Positions 1 through 8,800 of a stretch of 64,000 nt of DNA are shown here, one piece after another. Location of the stretch: the NCBI GenBank assembly GCA_020638455.1, contig JACKIK010000001.1, positions 434,001 through 498,000 of the forward strand. The letters run 5' to 3'. How positions within the stretch are numbered: the stretch's first letter is position 1; every line of letters starts with the position of its first letter. Both the position numbers and the translations under genes were made by a program. This DNA comes from Hyphomonas sp. Lineage in GTDB: Bacteria; Pseudomonadota; Alphaproteobacteria; Caulobacterales; Hyphomonadaceae. The notes beneath the pieces are model-generated. The model worked only from the letters and a program-made list of their open reading frames with translations. It was not told the origin of the DNA and did not search any database.

Positions 1-102
1 CTCAAGAACGAGCAGGACATCGCCCTGTTCGAACGCCTCGCCTTCCTCGCCCGTCGCCAGGACGGCCCCGGCGGCGGCCGGAGAGGCCCGTCGGGGGGGT
101 GA
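1..102 (+). CDS. C-terminal fragment of an unidentified protein (partial)
   Basis: An open frame runs from the first base of the window to a TGA at 100-102 and encodes about 33 residues. It begins with a mixed charged/hydrophobic helix-like stretch (LKNEQDIALFERLAFLAR) and ends in a Gly/Arg-rich tail. The start lies outside the window. The helix-like part is protein-like in composition, but the fragment is too short to assign to a family, and a chance open frame in GC-rich DNA cannot be excluded. The 117 bases after it, up to the next start, contain only a GC-rich dyad. Confidence 0.4.
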   Translation, partial: LKNEQDIALFERLAFLARRQDGPGGGRRGPSGG

Positions 103-219
103 TCCGCCGCATCCACAATTCTGCGCGGGCGCCTGCGAGGCGCGCGCCCCGAGGGCGTTTGCACTCCACCTGAAATAGACAGATAGTGTTGTCCACCTAT
201 CTGTCCGGGGGGCAGCCAC

Positions 220-1140
220 ATGATCTGCATTGGGAGGTGTACAGCCGCCGCGCTGGCCAGTCTGACACTGGGGGCCTGTACCACGCAGCCGGACGCCGAC
301 AGGGCCGCCGCCGCTTGCAACGCGCCGGCCGGCTGGGCAGGGGTCGCCGCTGCTGCCGAGGGCAAGGTGCTGATCATTGGCGAGACGCACGGCACAAACG
401 AGATACCGGACGCCTTTGCCCGCTATGTTTGTGCGGTCTCCGCGCAGGGCGGCAAGACGCTTGTCCTGCTGGAATACCCGGCCACTTTTGCGGATGCGAT
501 CTCGGATGCGTCGGATGCAGCCGATCCGCACGCCGTGCTGGTCAGCAGGATGCAAGACCACTGGTCCAGCCGGGATGGCCGGGGCAGCGCGGCCATGCTG
601 GAAATGGTGGAAACGCTGATCGACCTGCGCCAGAGCGGGCGCGACCTTACGATCGAACCGATGGACCAGATGACCGGCTGGCCGGAAGCGGACTCGCCTG
701 AAGCATTGTCGGCCTGGCTGGTCGCGCAGCCTCCGGCGAGGGTGCAGCAGATGCGGGAGGATGGCATGGCGGCGAAGATCCGCGATGCCTCCGAAGGCTT
801 CGACCGCACCATTGTCCTTGTCGGCAATATCCACGCCCGCAAGGCAGAGATCGATATGCTGCCAGGCGTCCGCCTCATGGCCATGCTCATCCCGGACGCT
901 ATCTCGCTGTTTGTGACTGATGATGGCGGGACGGTCTGGATCAGTGCGCGCGGCAGCTCAACTGGTGTCAGCACGCAGTACAGCTCGAATACAACCCGCA
1001 GGCCGGCCAATTCCATGGCGCTCGGTCCAGACGATATGCCTGCCTATCCGGGCGACCTGCCAGCGTATGACGGCTACCTATCCGTTGGGGCCGTCACCGC
1101 ATCGCCGCCACCGCTTCCACCAGCGGACGGTGCGCACTAA
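220..1140 (+). CDS. TIKI/ChaN-superfamily-like lipoprotein
   Basis: This 306-residue protein has a lipoprotein signal peptide with lipobox LGAC, the lipidated cysteine being residue 20, so it should be membrane-anchored in the periplasm. Residues 54-61 read GETHGTNE and residues 202-206 read GNIHA. Paired Gly-Glu-x-His and GNxHA motifs of this kind are known from the TIKI/ChaN/erythromycin-esterase-like fold, whose members include haem-binding proteins and metalloproteases. The substrate cannot be told. The ATG at 220 follows a G-rich ribosome-binding stretch (GGGGGG) about ten bases upstream. Its stop codon overlaps the stop of the convergent DUF2270 gene. Confidence 0.65.
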   Translation: MICIGRCTAAALASLTLGACTTQPDADRAAAACNAPAGWAGVAAAAEGKVLIIGETHGTNEIPDAFARYVCAVSAQGGKTLVLLEYPATFADAISDASDAADPHAVLVSRMQDHWSSRDGRGSAAMLEMVETLIDLRQSGRDLTIEPMDQMTGWPEADSPEALSAWLVAQPPARVQQMREDGMAAKIRDASEGFDRTIVLVGNIHARKAEIDMLPGVRLMAMLIPDAISLFVTDDGGTVWISARGSSTGVSTQYSSNTTRRPANSMALGPDDMPAYPGDLPAYDGYLSVGAVTASPPPLPPADGAH

Positions 1141-1907
1141 TCCCCGCTCATCGGGGTGATGCCCTTGGTCGGGGGGCGGAAGTTGACGTCTGCGCGGCTG
1201 GCCAGGAAGTCGGCCATCTTGGTCTTGTCGTAGCGCTCGTCCCACCAGGTTTTCCAGGCCACGTAGATCCAGCTGGCATGGAAGGCGAGGCCTGCCAGCA
1301 GGGCCAGCGATCCGGGGATCGGGCCGATATGGGCCCGGCGCATGAAGTGGGCAAAATTGTCGACGTCCGTCGGGTGCATGGCGATCTTGGCATAATAGGC
1401 CGCGCCCTGGATGGCGAAGATCCAGCCATAATTGCGCCGGAGGCGCCGGCCGATGGCGCGGATCATCGGGATCCGGTATTGCGGCTTCTCATAATCGTCC
1501 GACAGGGCGGTGCCGCGGTCGAGCGGGATCTTGGCCCCCTCCCCGCGCAGCATCGGCACATAGAAGGCGATTTCCAGCACGCGCGCGCGGAAGCGCCAGA
1601 CGTAAAAGAAACGGTAGCGCCTCGCCTCCAGCATCAGGAACATGATGCAGAGCGCCCCGACCAGCACGATGGGAAAGGGCGAGGCCTGCGCTGAGGCGAA
1701 GGCGGCCGAGAGGCCGATGCCGGTGGAGATCACGGCCCAGTTGGTGGTCTGGTCGAGGCGCTGGCGCCAGACCGTCGAGCGGTAGACTTCGGCGCGGTAG
1801 AGGTGCGCAAGGGCGCCCACTTCCTTGCTGCCGCAGATCGCCGTCGGCGGGTCCCCGTCGGGGTCCACCTGCAGGACGGTTTCGAATTCTTCGTCGAGTT
1901 CTTGCAT
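1137..1907 (-). CDS. DUF2270 predicted integral membrane protein
   Basis: This is a 256-residue protein. The segment LYRAEVYRSTVWRQRLDQTT followed by a hydrophobic helix, a second helix and LEARRYRFFYVWR is the hallmark of DUF2270 proteins. Two adjacent transmembrane helices lie at about residues 55-95 and a third hydrophobic stretch lies near residues 205-225. The biochemical role of the family is unknown. An AGGCG ribosome-binding site sits six bases before the ATG. The gene converges on the lipoprotein gene and overlaps its stop codon. The next gene on the left-going strand is a secreted protein of unknown function 63 bases upstream. Confidence 0.8.
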   Translation of the reverse strand: MQELDEEFETVLQVDPDGDPPTAICGSKEVGALAHLYRAEVYRSTVWRQRLDQTTNWAVISTGIGLSAAFASAQASPFPIVLVGALCIMFLMLEARRYRFFYVWRFRARVLEIAFYVPMLRGEGAKIPLDRGTALSDDYEKPQYRIPMIRAIGRRLRRNYGWIFAIQGAAYYAKIAMHPTDVDNFAHFMRRAHIGPIPGSLALLAGLAFHASWIYVAWKTWWDERYDKTKMADFLASRADVNFRPPTKGITPMSGD

Positions 1908-1970
1908 CTTGCGCCTACTATTGCGCCGTTCGGCGCCGCAGCAAAGAGGCCCCGCCTCACGATCCGGCGA

Positions 1971-2726
1971 CTATTGCGTGCAGTATCCGCGTTGCAGGAT
2001 GGCGCCGTAGCCCTCAATCGCGGCCCGCACGAAGCGCGTGTCGTCGCCCGCCCCCTCGTGACGCACACGGCCCGTCAGGGAGGATGCACCGCCCGTGATG
2101 CGGGCGCGCCAGAAGGCGTAGCGCAACCCGTCCGGCTCGGCGGTCAGCGCCGCGGCACGGTCGAAGGAGGCGAGATCGCACGCCTCCATCGACAGTTCCG
2201 CCAGCGCGTGGCCGAAATCGCCGCGCTCGAAATCCTGTTGCAGCAGGCCGCCGGGCGCTGGACCCGAGGCCGGGCCGGCCAGCTCGAACATGGCCGATAC
2301 GATGCGGTTGCGGGTTGCGGCATCGGGGGCGAGCCGGGCCCCGGCCGCCATGATTTCCGGCCGGCCGGTGTTGAACGGCGGCGCGCCTGCCCGCGCGCGC
2401 TGAAGGAAACCGTCCCACCCGGCCTCTGCCAGTACGGCCTTTGCCTGTTCGCCGGCATAATCCGGATAGTCCGGCGGGGGCGCCGGAGCGCCCCCGAGCC
2501 GGTGCTGCCACTCCGACAGCAGCGCGTCGTCCCCACTCAGCGCAACGGTATCCAGGAAAACGGGCTTCAGCCGGTCCTGCTTTTCAGCAGGCAGCACGGC
2601 CGCGGCGTCCCATATGGCCTGCAGCACGCAGGCCGGTTCGCCCGCCGCGGCACAGGCCGCTGCTGCCCGCGCCGGCGGCACGGCCAGGAACGTCGCGACA
2701 AGTGCCAGAACAGCCCACATCCTCAT
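1971..2726 (-). CDS. secreted protein of unknown function
   Basis: I do not recognise this protein. It starts with a typical signal peptide (MRMWAVLALVATFLAVPPA, then an Ala-rich cleavage region ARAAA), so the mature protein of about 225 residues is probably periplasmic. It contains a few cysteines, two of them near the mature N-terminus and one in the last residues (GYCTQ), which could form disulfides. Several in-frame starts exist (GTG 2750, ATG 2738, 2726, 2720). 2726 gives the most compact signal peptide, but no Shine-Dalgarno decides the matter. It is divergent from the VWA gene. Confidence 0.6.
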   Translation of the reverse strand: MRMWAVLALVATFLAVPPARAAAACAAAGEPACVLQAIWDAAAVLPAEKQDRLKPVFLDTVALSGDDALLSEWQHRLGGAPAPPPDYPDYAGEQAKAVLAEAGWDGFLQRARAGAPPFNTGRPEIMAAGARLAPDAATRNRIVSAMFELAGPASGPAPGGLLQQDFERGDFGHALAELSMEACDLASFDRAAALTAEPDGLRYAFWRARITGGASSLTGRVRHEGAGDDTRFVRAAIEGYGAILQRGYCTQ

Positions 2727-2848
2727 GGCCGCTGGCATAGGGCGCGCCACCTGAACGCAGGATGAGCGGAAAGTTTGCGTTGCGTCAGCTTGGACAGGCC
2801 GGTCCTCTGCGACTACATTGACCGTGAAGCCGCGCGAGACAGACCCCC

Positions 2849-4030
2849 ATGTTCCTGAACTTCTTCAATGAACTGCGCCAGGCCCAGGTGCCCGTGACGC
2901 TGAAGGAATACCTGATGCTGATGGAGGCGATGGACAAGCAGGTCATCGACATGGATGTCGAGGACTTCTACTTCCTCTCCCGCGCCGCGCTGGTGAAGGA
3001 CGAGCGCAATATCGACAAGTTCGACAAGGTGTTCAGCCACGTGTTCAAGGGCCTCGACACCATGGCAGACGCCGTCAGCGTGCAGGACCTGCCGGAAGAA
3101 TGGCTGCGCAAGATGTCCGAAAAATTCCTCACCAAGGAGGAGATGGACGAGATCGAGGCCATGGGCGGCTTCGAGAAGCTCATGGAGACCCTCAAGCAGC
3201 GGCTTGAGGAACAGAAGAAGCGCCACGAAGGCGGCAATAAATGGATCGGCACGGGCGGCACCTCGCCGTTCGGCGCGCAGGGATACAATCCCGAAGGCGT
3301 CCGCATCGGGCAGGAGAAGTCCCGCCACCGCCGCGCCGTGAAGGTCTGGGACAAGCGCGAGTTCAAGAACTACGACGACAGCGTCGAGCTCGGCACACGG
3401 AACATCAAGGTCGCCATGAAGCGGCTGAGGAAGTGGGCCCGCAAGGGCGCGCCGGACGAGCTGGACCTCGACCAGACGATCCGCAACACGGCCCGCAAGG
3501 GCTATCTCGACATCGAGATGCGGCCTGAGAAACGCAACACGGTGTCGGTGCTGCTGCTGCTCGACGTCGGCGGGTCGATGGACCCCTATGTGCGGATCAT
3601 GGAGGAGCTGTTCTCGGCGGCAAAGTCGGAGATCAAGAACCTCGAATACTACTATTTCCACAACTGCCCGTATGAGGGCCTGTGGAAGGATAACCGGCGG
3701 CGGATGAACAACCGAATCCCGACTTGGGACGTGCTGAACAAGTTCCCGGCAGAGTACAAGGTCATCGTCGTCGGCGATGCCACGATGAGCCCGTACGAGA
3801 TCACCTATGCCGGCGGCTCGGTTGAGCACTGGAACGAGGAAGCCGGCGGCATCTGGATCCAGCGCTTCGTGCAGCGCTTCCCGCACCTTGTCTGGCTGAA
3901 CCCGGTCAAGGAAGGCGCCTGGGAATATACCGGGTCGATCAAGCTGATCCGTGAGCTGATCGGTGGCCATCGCATGTTCGAGCTGACACTCGGTGGGCTC
4001 GACGAGGCGATGAAGGAGCTGAGCCGCTGA
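2849..4030 (+). CDS. CoxE-like VWA-domain protein
   Basis: This 393-residue cytoplasmic protein belongs to the VWA/CoxE family. Known members work with MoxR-type AAA+ ATPases in metal-centre or protein-complex maturation. The N-terminal helical region (residues 1-130) includes KEYLMLMEAM and DFYFLSRAALVKDE, typical of this family. The VWA MIDAS lies near residue 239 and reads DVGGSMDP, so the first serine of the DxSxS metal motif is glycine, as I recall for many CoxE relatives. The usual MoxR partner gene is not adjacent here. The start ATG has only a weak ribosome-binding site. Confidence 0.85.
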   Translation: MFLNFFNELRQAQVPVTLKEYLMLMEAMDKQVIDMDVEDFYFLSRAALVKDERNIDKFDKVFSHVFKGLDTMADAVSVQDLPEEWLRKMSEKFLTKEEMDEIEAMGGFEKLMETLKQRLEEQKKRHEGGNKWIGTGGTSPFGAQGYNPEGVRIGQEKSRHRRAVKVWDKREFKNYDDSVELGTRNIKVAMKRLRKWARKGAPDELDLDQTIRNTARKGYLDIEMRPEKRNTVSVLLLLDVGGSMDPYVRIMEELFSAAKSEIKNLEYYYFHNCPYEGLWKDNRRRMNNRIPTWDVLNKFPAEYKVIVVGDATMSPYEITYAGGSVEHWNEEAGGIWIQRFVQRFPHLVWLNPVKEGAWEYTGSIKLIRELIGGHRMFELTLGGLDEAMKELSR

Positions 4031-4071
4031 GCTGACCCCCTTCGCCGGAAAACACCATTGGGAGGAAAGAC

Positions 4072-4983
4072 ATGGCGCGTATCAGGGCAAACGGGATCGA
4101 GATAGAGTACGAGGAGACCGGCTCCCCGAACGATCCGATGATGCTACTTGTCATGGGCTTTTCCGGCCAGATGACCGCGTGGCCCGAAAGCTTCAAGCGG
4201 GGGCTTGCCGATGCGGGCCGGCGCGTCGTCGTCTTCGACAATCGGGACATCGGACTGACCACCGAATTTGCCGGAAGGACGCCCCCCTCCCCGCGCGACA
4301 TCGTGAAGGGTATCGCGGAGGGCGCACCGGTGCATGAGCAGGTGCCTTACCTGCTCAACGACATGGCGGCCGATGCTGCGGCCCTGATCGGCGAGCTCGG
4401 CGCCGACAAGGCGGATATCCTCGGCGTCTCGATGGGCGGTATGATCGTGCAGCTGATGGCTCTGAACCATCCGGAACGCGTGCGGACGCTGATGCCAGTG
4501 ATGACGACCTCCGGCGACCCCTCAGTGCCCATGTCGACGCCGGAGGCTGCTGCAGCACTGACGGCGGTGCCGGAAAACCGCACGGCGGAAGCGATCGCCG
4601 AACTCGCCGTCAAGGGACGCGCGGTGTACGGATCGCATCCCGATGTGCGCGGCTCGGACGACGACATACGCGCAGCCTCCGTCGCGGCGACGAACCGGTC
4701 AGATCGGCCGCATGGCGTCGCCCGCCAGTATGCGGCCATCCTCGCCCAGCCGCGCTGGCACGACCGGCTCGCTTCACTGAACGTGCCGACGCTGGTGCTG
4801 CACGGCGCGGCGGATACTTTGATCCAGCCGGCGGCAGGAGAAGACATTGCGCGGCGTGTGCCCGGCGCCGAAATCGAGATCATCGACAAATGGGGCCATG
4901 ACCTGCCGGAGAAGATGGTGCCGGTTCTGCTGGACCGGATTGTTCCCTTCCTCGGCCGCAACGCGCCGGCCGGGCCGGCATGA
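4072..4983 (+). CDS. alpha/beta-fold hydrolase
   Basis: This is a 303-residue alpha/beta hydrolase. The nucleophile elbow GVSMGGM places the catalytic serine at residue 120. The acid is probably in LVLHGAADTLIQP and the histidine in WGHDLPE near the C-terminus. The oxyanion-hole strand is LLVMGFSGQM. The overall pattern resembles methyl-esterase-like hydrolases related to aclacinomycin methylesterase, but the substrate is unknown. A GGGAGG ribosome-binding site precedes the ATG. The stop overlaps the start of the DUF4336 gene (ATGA), so the two are translationally coupled, and a crotonase follows 10 bases later. Confidence 0.85.
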   Translation: MARIRANGIEIEYEETGSPNDPMMLLVMGFSGQMTAWPESFKRGLADAGRRVVVFDNRDIGLTTEFAGRTPPSPRDIVKGIAEGAPVHEQVPYLLNDMAADAAALIGELGADKADILGVSMGGMIVQLMALNHPERVRTLMPVMTTSGDPSVPMSTPEAAAALTAVPENRTAEAIAELAVKGRAVYGSHPDVRGSDDDIRAASVAATNRSDRPHGVARQYAAILAQPRWHDRLASLNVPTLVLHGAADTLIQPAAGEDIARRVPGAEIEIIDKWGHDLPEKMVPVLLDRIVPFLGRNAPAGPA

Positions 4984-5687
4984 GACTGGAGCCCGTCGGT
5001 CCGGAGATCTGGCTCGCCGAAGGCGACATTATCGACTTCTACGGTTTCCCCTACCCGACGCGGTGCGTGATCGTGCGGCTACCGGAAAGCAGGCTGTGGG
5101 TCTGGTCTCCGATTGCGCTGGACGATGAGCTGAAGCGCGAGGTCAGCGCGCTGGGCGAAGTGGCTCACCTTGTGAGCCCCAACAAGATCCATCACCTTTA
5201 CCTGGCAGACTGGCATGCCGCCTGGCCGGATGCGATGCTGTGGGGACCCGCTTCCACCGTGAAGAAGCGCGCCGACCTGCCTTTCCAGCCACCACTGGAG
5301 GACACGCCGCCTGCGGAGTGGCAGGGCGTGATCGAACAGGCCTGGTTCCGCGGCTCGCCGGTCCTCGACGAAATTGCCTTCGTGCACCTGCCGTCGCACA
5401 CGGCGATCTTTGCGGACCTGTCGGAGAATTTCAGCGAGGACTTCATCCGCGAGCACTGGAAGGGCTGGAAGCGCCTGCTTGCGAAACCCTGGGGGATCGT
5501 CGTCGGAAAGGGTTATGCACCGCTGGAAATGCGGCTCAGCTGGCTGAACCGTACGCCGGCAAGGGTGGCTCTGAAGAAGGTGATCGCCGCGCATCCCGAA
5601 CATGTCATCATGGCGCACGGCGAATGGATAAGGTCGGGAGGGGAAGCCTATCTGAGACATGCCTTTCCCTGGCTGATCCGCAGCTGA
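4980..5687 (+). CDS. DUF4336 family protein
   Basis: This is a 235-residue protein of the DUF4336 family, recognised by its N-terminus (PVGPEIWLAEG, YPTRCVIVRL) and by WVWSPIAL and HLVSPNKIHHLYL. The fold is thought to resemble metallo-beta-lactamases. The histidine pair IHHLYL and a later HVIMAHGEW could be metal ligands, but the canonical HxHxDH motif is absent. The start codon overlaps the stop of the hydrolase gene and the crotonase follows immediately. The three genes probably form one operon acting on small acyl or ester metabolites. This pathway role is inferred from context only. Confidence 0.8.
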   Translation: MRLEPVGPEIWLAEGDIIDFYGFPYPTRCVIVRLPESRLWVWSPIALDDELKREVSALGEVAHLVSPNKIHHLYLADWHAAWPDAMLWGPASTVKKRADLPFQPPLEDTPPAEWQGVIEQAWFRGSPVLDEIAFVHLPSHTAIFADLSENFSEDFIREHWKGWKRLLAKPWGIVVGKGYAPLEMRLSWLNRTPARVALKKVIAAHPEHVIMAHGEWIRSGGEAYLRHAFPWLIRS

Positions 5688-5697
5688 GGGGGCGAGC

Positions 5698-6468
5698 ATG
5701 ACCGGCATCTTGCAGCACACGGACGGTAGCGTCCTGACCGTCACGATCGACCGGCCGGCAGCGCGCAATGCCGTTGACCGGCCGACGGCGGATGCCCTCT
5801 ATGACGCCTTCAAGGCCTTCGATGCCGACGACAGCCTGTTCGTCGCGATCCTGACGGGCGCGGCCGGCAATTTCTGCGCCGGGGCCGACCTGAAGGCCGT
5901 GGCCTCGGGGCGCGGGAACAAATCCGTCGTCGATGGCGACTATGGCCCGATGGGGCCGACACGTCTGGAACTGTCGAAGCCGGTGATAGCGGCGGTGGAC
6001 GGCTATGCCGTGGCCGGCGGGCTGGAGCTCGCGCTGTGGTGCGATCTCCGCGTGGCATCGCCCGGCGCGAAGTTCGGCGTGTTCTGCCGGCGCTTCGGCG
6101 TGCCGCTGATCGACGGCGGGACGATCCGCCTGCCCCGCCTGATCGGAGGCTCCCGCGCGATGGACATGATCCTTACCGGCCGCGAGGTCGGCGCGGCGGA
6201 GGCACTGTCCTTCGGGCTGGCAAATTATTTGTCCGACGAGGACGCGGCCTTGCCACTGGCCAAGCAGGTTGCCCGGCGCATTGCGGCTTTTCCGCAGCTC
6301 TGCATGCGGACGGACAGGGCCATGGCGCTGGCACAGTGGTCGCTGCCGGTGGAGGAGGCGCTGCGCCGCGAAACCGAAGGCGGGCTGGGCGTCATCCGGG
6401 CCGGCGAGACCCGGAAAGGCGCCGAACGGTTTGCCGCGGGCGAAGGCCGCAAGGGCCAGTTCGACTGA
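5698..6468 (+). CDS. enoyl-CoA hydratase/isomerase (crotonase) family protein
   Basis: This is a 256-residue crotonase-fold protein. FCAGADLK forms the first oxyanion-hole segment, and AVDGYAVAGGLELALWCDLRV carries the second and the acyl-CoA pocket. The residue that is the second catalytic glutamate in true hydratases lies in FGVFCRRFGVPLIDGG, where no Glu is seen at the expected place. The reaction may therefore differ from classical hydration. It is the third gene of the hydrolase-DUF4336 operon, with a purine-rich site (GAGGGGGCGAG) directly before the ATG. It converges on the DUF2207 gene with a 4-base gap. Confidence 0.85.
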   Translation: MTGILQHTDGSVLTVTIDRPAARNAVDRPTADALYDAFKAFDADDSLFVAILTGAAGNFCAGADLKAVASGRGNKSVVDGDYGPMGPTRLELSKPVIAAVDGYAVAGGLELALWCDLRVASPGAKFGVFCRRFGVPLIDGGTIRLPRLIGGSRAMDMILTGREVGAAEALSFGLANYLSDEDAALPLAKQVARRIAAFPQLCMRTDRAMALAQWSLPVEEALRRETEGGLGVIRAGETRKGAERFAAGEGRKGQFD

Positions 6469-6472
6469 CGGC

Positions 6473-8185
6473 TTACCAGCCGCCGCCACCGCCGCCGCCG
6501 CCACCGCCGCCCGAGAAGCCGCCCCCGCCGCTGCCGGACGAGCTGGAGCTTTGCGGCAGCGAGCTTGCGACGCCCGTGTTCATGCTCGACATGATGGCAT
6601 CGTTCATGCCGCCGATATTGCGGAAAGAGCGGTCGCCGAAGCTGCCCCAGGCGGGCGAATAGGCGGCGGCCTCTTTCGGCATTTGGTGCTCGAAATACTT
6701 CGTCCACGGCTTTTCGACATTCAGGGCGACGGCATAGGGGAGGAATTTCTCGTAGCGCTCCGTGCTCATCGGCGGTGGCGCATCGCTGCCGACCTTGACG
6801 GCGTTCATCTGCAGCTTCTCCGCCGTTTCGAGATAGAGGCGGAAGCCGGCAATCTCGCTGCGCACCTTCTGGCCCTTCGGGGTAGGCGCCGGCATCAGGT
6901 ACATGAACAGGCCATTGAGTGCGGCAAAGGCGAGGACGACCAGCGTGTGCCATCCGTGCCAGTTGACGGCCTGGGAGACGGCGAACACGACCGCGCCGAT
7001 GGTCATCACCGCGGCGGCAAGTGTGTAACCGATGTTCCAGCGGAAATAGTCGCCGCCATAGGACTTCGCCAGCGACCGCCGGAAGGCGGAATAGGCCGTG
7101 GTGAAGTGGGCGTTGTATTTCTTGCCGAGAACAAGCTGCGACAGCCCGCCGAACAGGCTGGACTCCAGGCTTGCTTCCTCAGTGTTGAGCGCGGCAGCGT
7201 TTGCCTGGCCCTTGAGGGTCAGCGTGGTGGATTTCTTGTCGGAGGCATCGATGTCGACCAGGCCTTTGACGCCCATGCCGATCAGCGTCGAGATGAGCGC
7301 CTGGTGACCGCGCAGGCCGCGATAATAGATGTAGTGTGCGGCCGCAGGGGAATAGCCTTCCGGCGGCTCGTAGCGCGGGAAGACCGGCGGCTTCTGCGGG
7401 TCCTCCCCGACTTTCCGGAAGCTCGACAGCAGGAACAGGAAGACGCCGCAGAACGAGGCAACAAGAATGGCCAGCGCGCCATTGCGGAACCACCAGAGGG
7501 TGCCCTTGTCGCCAAGCGAGGGCGGCGCGATCGTGCCTTTCGCGAGATCGAGGGAAATCGTCAGGCCTTCCTTGAGGCCGAGCGGGCGGCTGGTCCGGAA
7601 CACATAGGCCCCGTCTTCGCTTCCATAGGTATAGTCTTCGCCGCTGGCACCGTAGCCGCCGGTATAGCCGCTCTGCCCGGTGACTTCCGCGCCGCGCGGC
7701 AGGGTGATGCGGGCCGAGGCCTCGTCGATGGGCAGGAGCCAGTAATTGCCGGTGACGTTCCAGTAGAGTTCGTCGCGGTCATCGGAATAGCGGATCTGGT
7801 TCTTGACCAGGTACTGGATTTCGTAGGTGTGCTCGCCGTGCTCTATGAACACGTCCGCATCGCCGATCCGGATACGGAAGGCATTGCCTTCGGTCTCGAT
7901 CGCGTAGGGTTCCTTGTTGCCGTCACGGCGGACACGGCGAACGTCATACTGGTAGGGCAGCATGTCGCCCTCGTGCGCGTCGTCCGCATAATAGCGCGGC
8001 AGGTCCCGGAATATGCCGCGGCGGATCTGGCTGCCCTCGGCGGTGACATCAATATTTTCGGTCACGAGGATGTCGCCGTCCGCCTGCACCGAAATGTCGA
8101 CATCGAAGCGGTTGATCTTTTCCTCCGCCCCGGCGGCCAGTGCGCACAGGCAGGCGACGAGACCGAGCAGAAGATAGCGGACCAT
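6473..8185 (-). CDS. DUF2207 membrane protein with Gly-rich tail
   Basis: This is a 570-residue predicted membrane protein. It has a signal peptide (residues 1-20), an extracytoplasmic beta-rich domain (NRFDVDISVQADGDILVTE, then IRRGIFRDLPRYY) and a transmembrane helix near residue 235. A cytoplasmic region and two more helices follow around residues 400-450. The last 25 residues are almost only Ser and Gly and end in Trp, which is usual for DUF2207. The function of the family is unknown. It overlaps the upstream lemA-like gene by one base (TGATG), and LemA/DUF2207 pairs are a common arrangement. Confidence 0.9.
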   Translation of the reverse strand: MVRYLLLGLVACLCALAAGAEEKINRFDVDISVQADGDILVTENIDVTAEGSQIRRGIFRDLPRYYADDAHEGDMLPYQYDVRRVRRDGNKEPYAIETEGNAFRIRIGDADVFIEHGEHTYEIQYLVKNQIRYSDDRDELYWNVTGNYWLLPIDEASARITLPRGAEVTGQSGYTGGYGASGEDYTYGSEDGAYVFRTSRPLGLKEGLTISLDLAKGTIAPPSLGDKGTLWWFRNGALAILVASFCGVFLFLLSSFRKVGEDPQKPPVFPRYEPPEGYSPAAAHYIYYRGLRGHQALISTLIGMGVKGLVDIDASDKKSTTLTLKGQANAAALNTEEASLESSLFGGLSQLVLGKKYNAHFTTAYSAFRRSLAKSYGGDYFRWNIGYTLAAAVMTIGAVVFAVSQAVNWHGWHTLVVLAFAALNGLFMYLMPAPTPKGQKVRSEIAGFRLYLETAEKLQMNAVKVGSDAPPPMSTERYEKFLPYAVALNVEKPWTKYFEHQMPKEAAAYSPAWGSFGDRSFRNIGGMNDAIMSSMNTGVASSLPQSSSSSGSGGGGFSGGGGGGGGGGGW

Positions 8186-8748
8186 CAGCTGCCGCCTCCG
8201 AGGTCCACTTTCGGCACGGCGCGGTCCGGCATTTGGATCTCGAAGAAGGCACGCGGGCGGAAGCCGAATATGCCGGCGAACAGGTTTGCCGGGAAACTCT
8301 GGACCATGGTGTTCAGCTCTCTCACGGCGCCATTGTAGAAACGTCGCGCCATCTCGATCTTGTCTTCGGTATCGGCCAGCTGCTGTTGCAGGTCGAGGAA
8401 GTTCTGGCTGGCCTTCATGTCGGGATAGGCCTCGGCCACGGCCATCATGCGGGCCACCGGCTGGGACAGCGCGCTTTCGGCGGCGCCCCGGCCGGCAGGG
8501 TCATCGCCCGCGGCCATCGCCTGCGCACGCCGCTCGGCCACTTCGGTGAACAGGCCCTTCTCGTGGCTGGCATAGCCCTGCACGGTGCTGACGAGCTGTG
8601 GAATCAGGTTCGCCCGGCGCTTCAGCTGGACATCGATGTCGGACCAGCCATTGTCCGCCATCTGAGATTTCTGCACGAGGCCGTTATAGGTGATAACCAG
8701 GCCGACCGCGACGAGGGCAAGGCCGCCCAGAAGCAGATAGATCAACAA
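8185..8748 (-). CDS. LemA family protein
   Basis: This is a 187-residue LemA protein with one N-terminal transmembrane helix (residues 2-22). The family signature follows: YNGLVQKSQMADNGWSDIDV, LKRRANLIPQLVSTVQGYA, and YPDMKASQNFLDLQQQLADT. The long helical body is predicted to sit outside the membrane. LemA proteins are linked to envelope functions in several bacteria, but no enzymatic activity is established. The ATG at 8748 follows an AAGGAGG ribosome-binding site. The gene is translationally coupled to the DUF2207 gene downstream. Confidence 0.93.
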   Translation of the reverse strand: MLIYLLLGGLALVAVGLVITYNGLVQKSQMADNGWSDIDVQLKRRANLIPQLVSTVQGYASHEKGLFTEVAERRAQAMAAGDDPAGRGAAESALSQPVARMMAVAEAYPDMKASQNFLDLQQQLADTEDKIEMARRFYNGAVRELNTMVQSFPANLFAGIFGFRPRAFFEIQMPDRAVPKVDLGGGS

Positions 8749-8800
8749 GACTCGTATCCTCCTTGCAGGATGCCCTGCATATCCAGCAATTGCCTGCCTG

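Noticed and set aside
423..1016. Long open frame antisense to the TIKI/ChaN-like lipoprotein gene
   Set aside because: Composition and low complexity fit a GC-rich shadow frame. The sense frame has a signal peptide and family motifs.
2813..3970. 385-codon frame antisense to the CoxE-like gene
   Set aside because: The His/Leu/Val-rich product has no recognisable domain and is a mirror of the strongly supported VWA gene.
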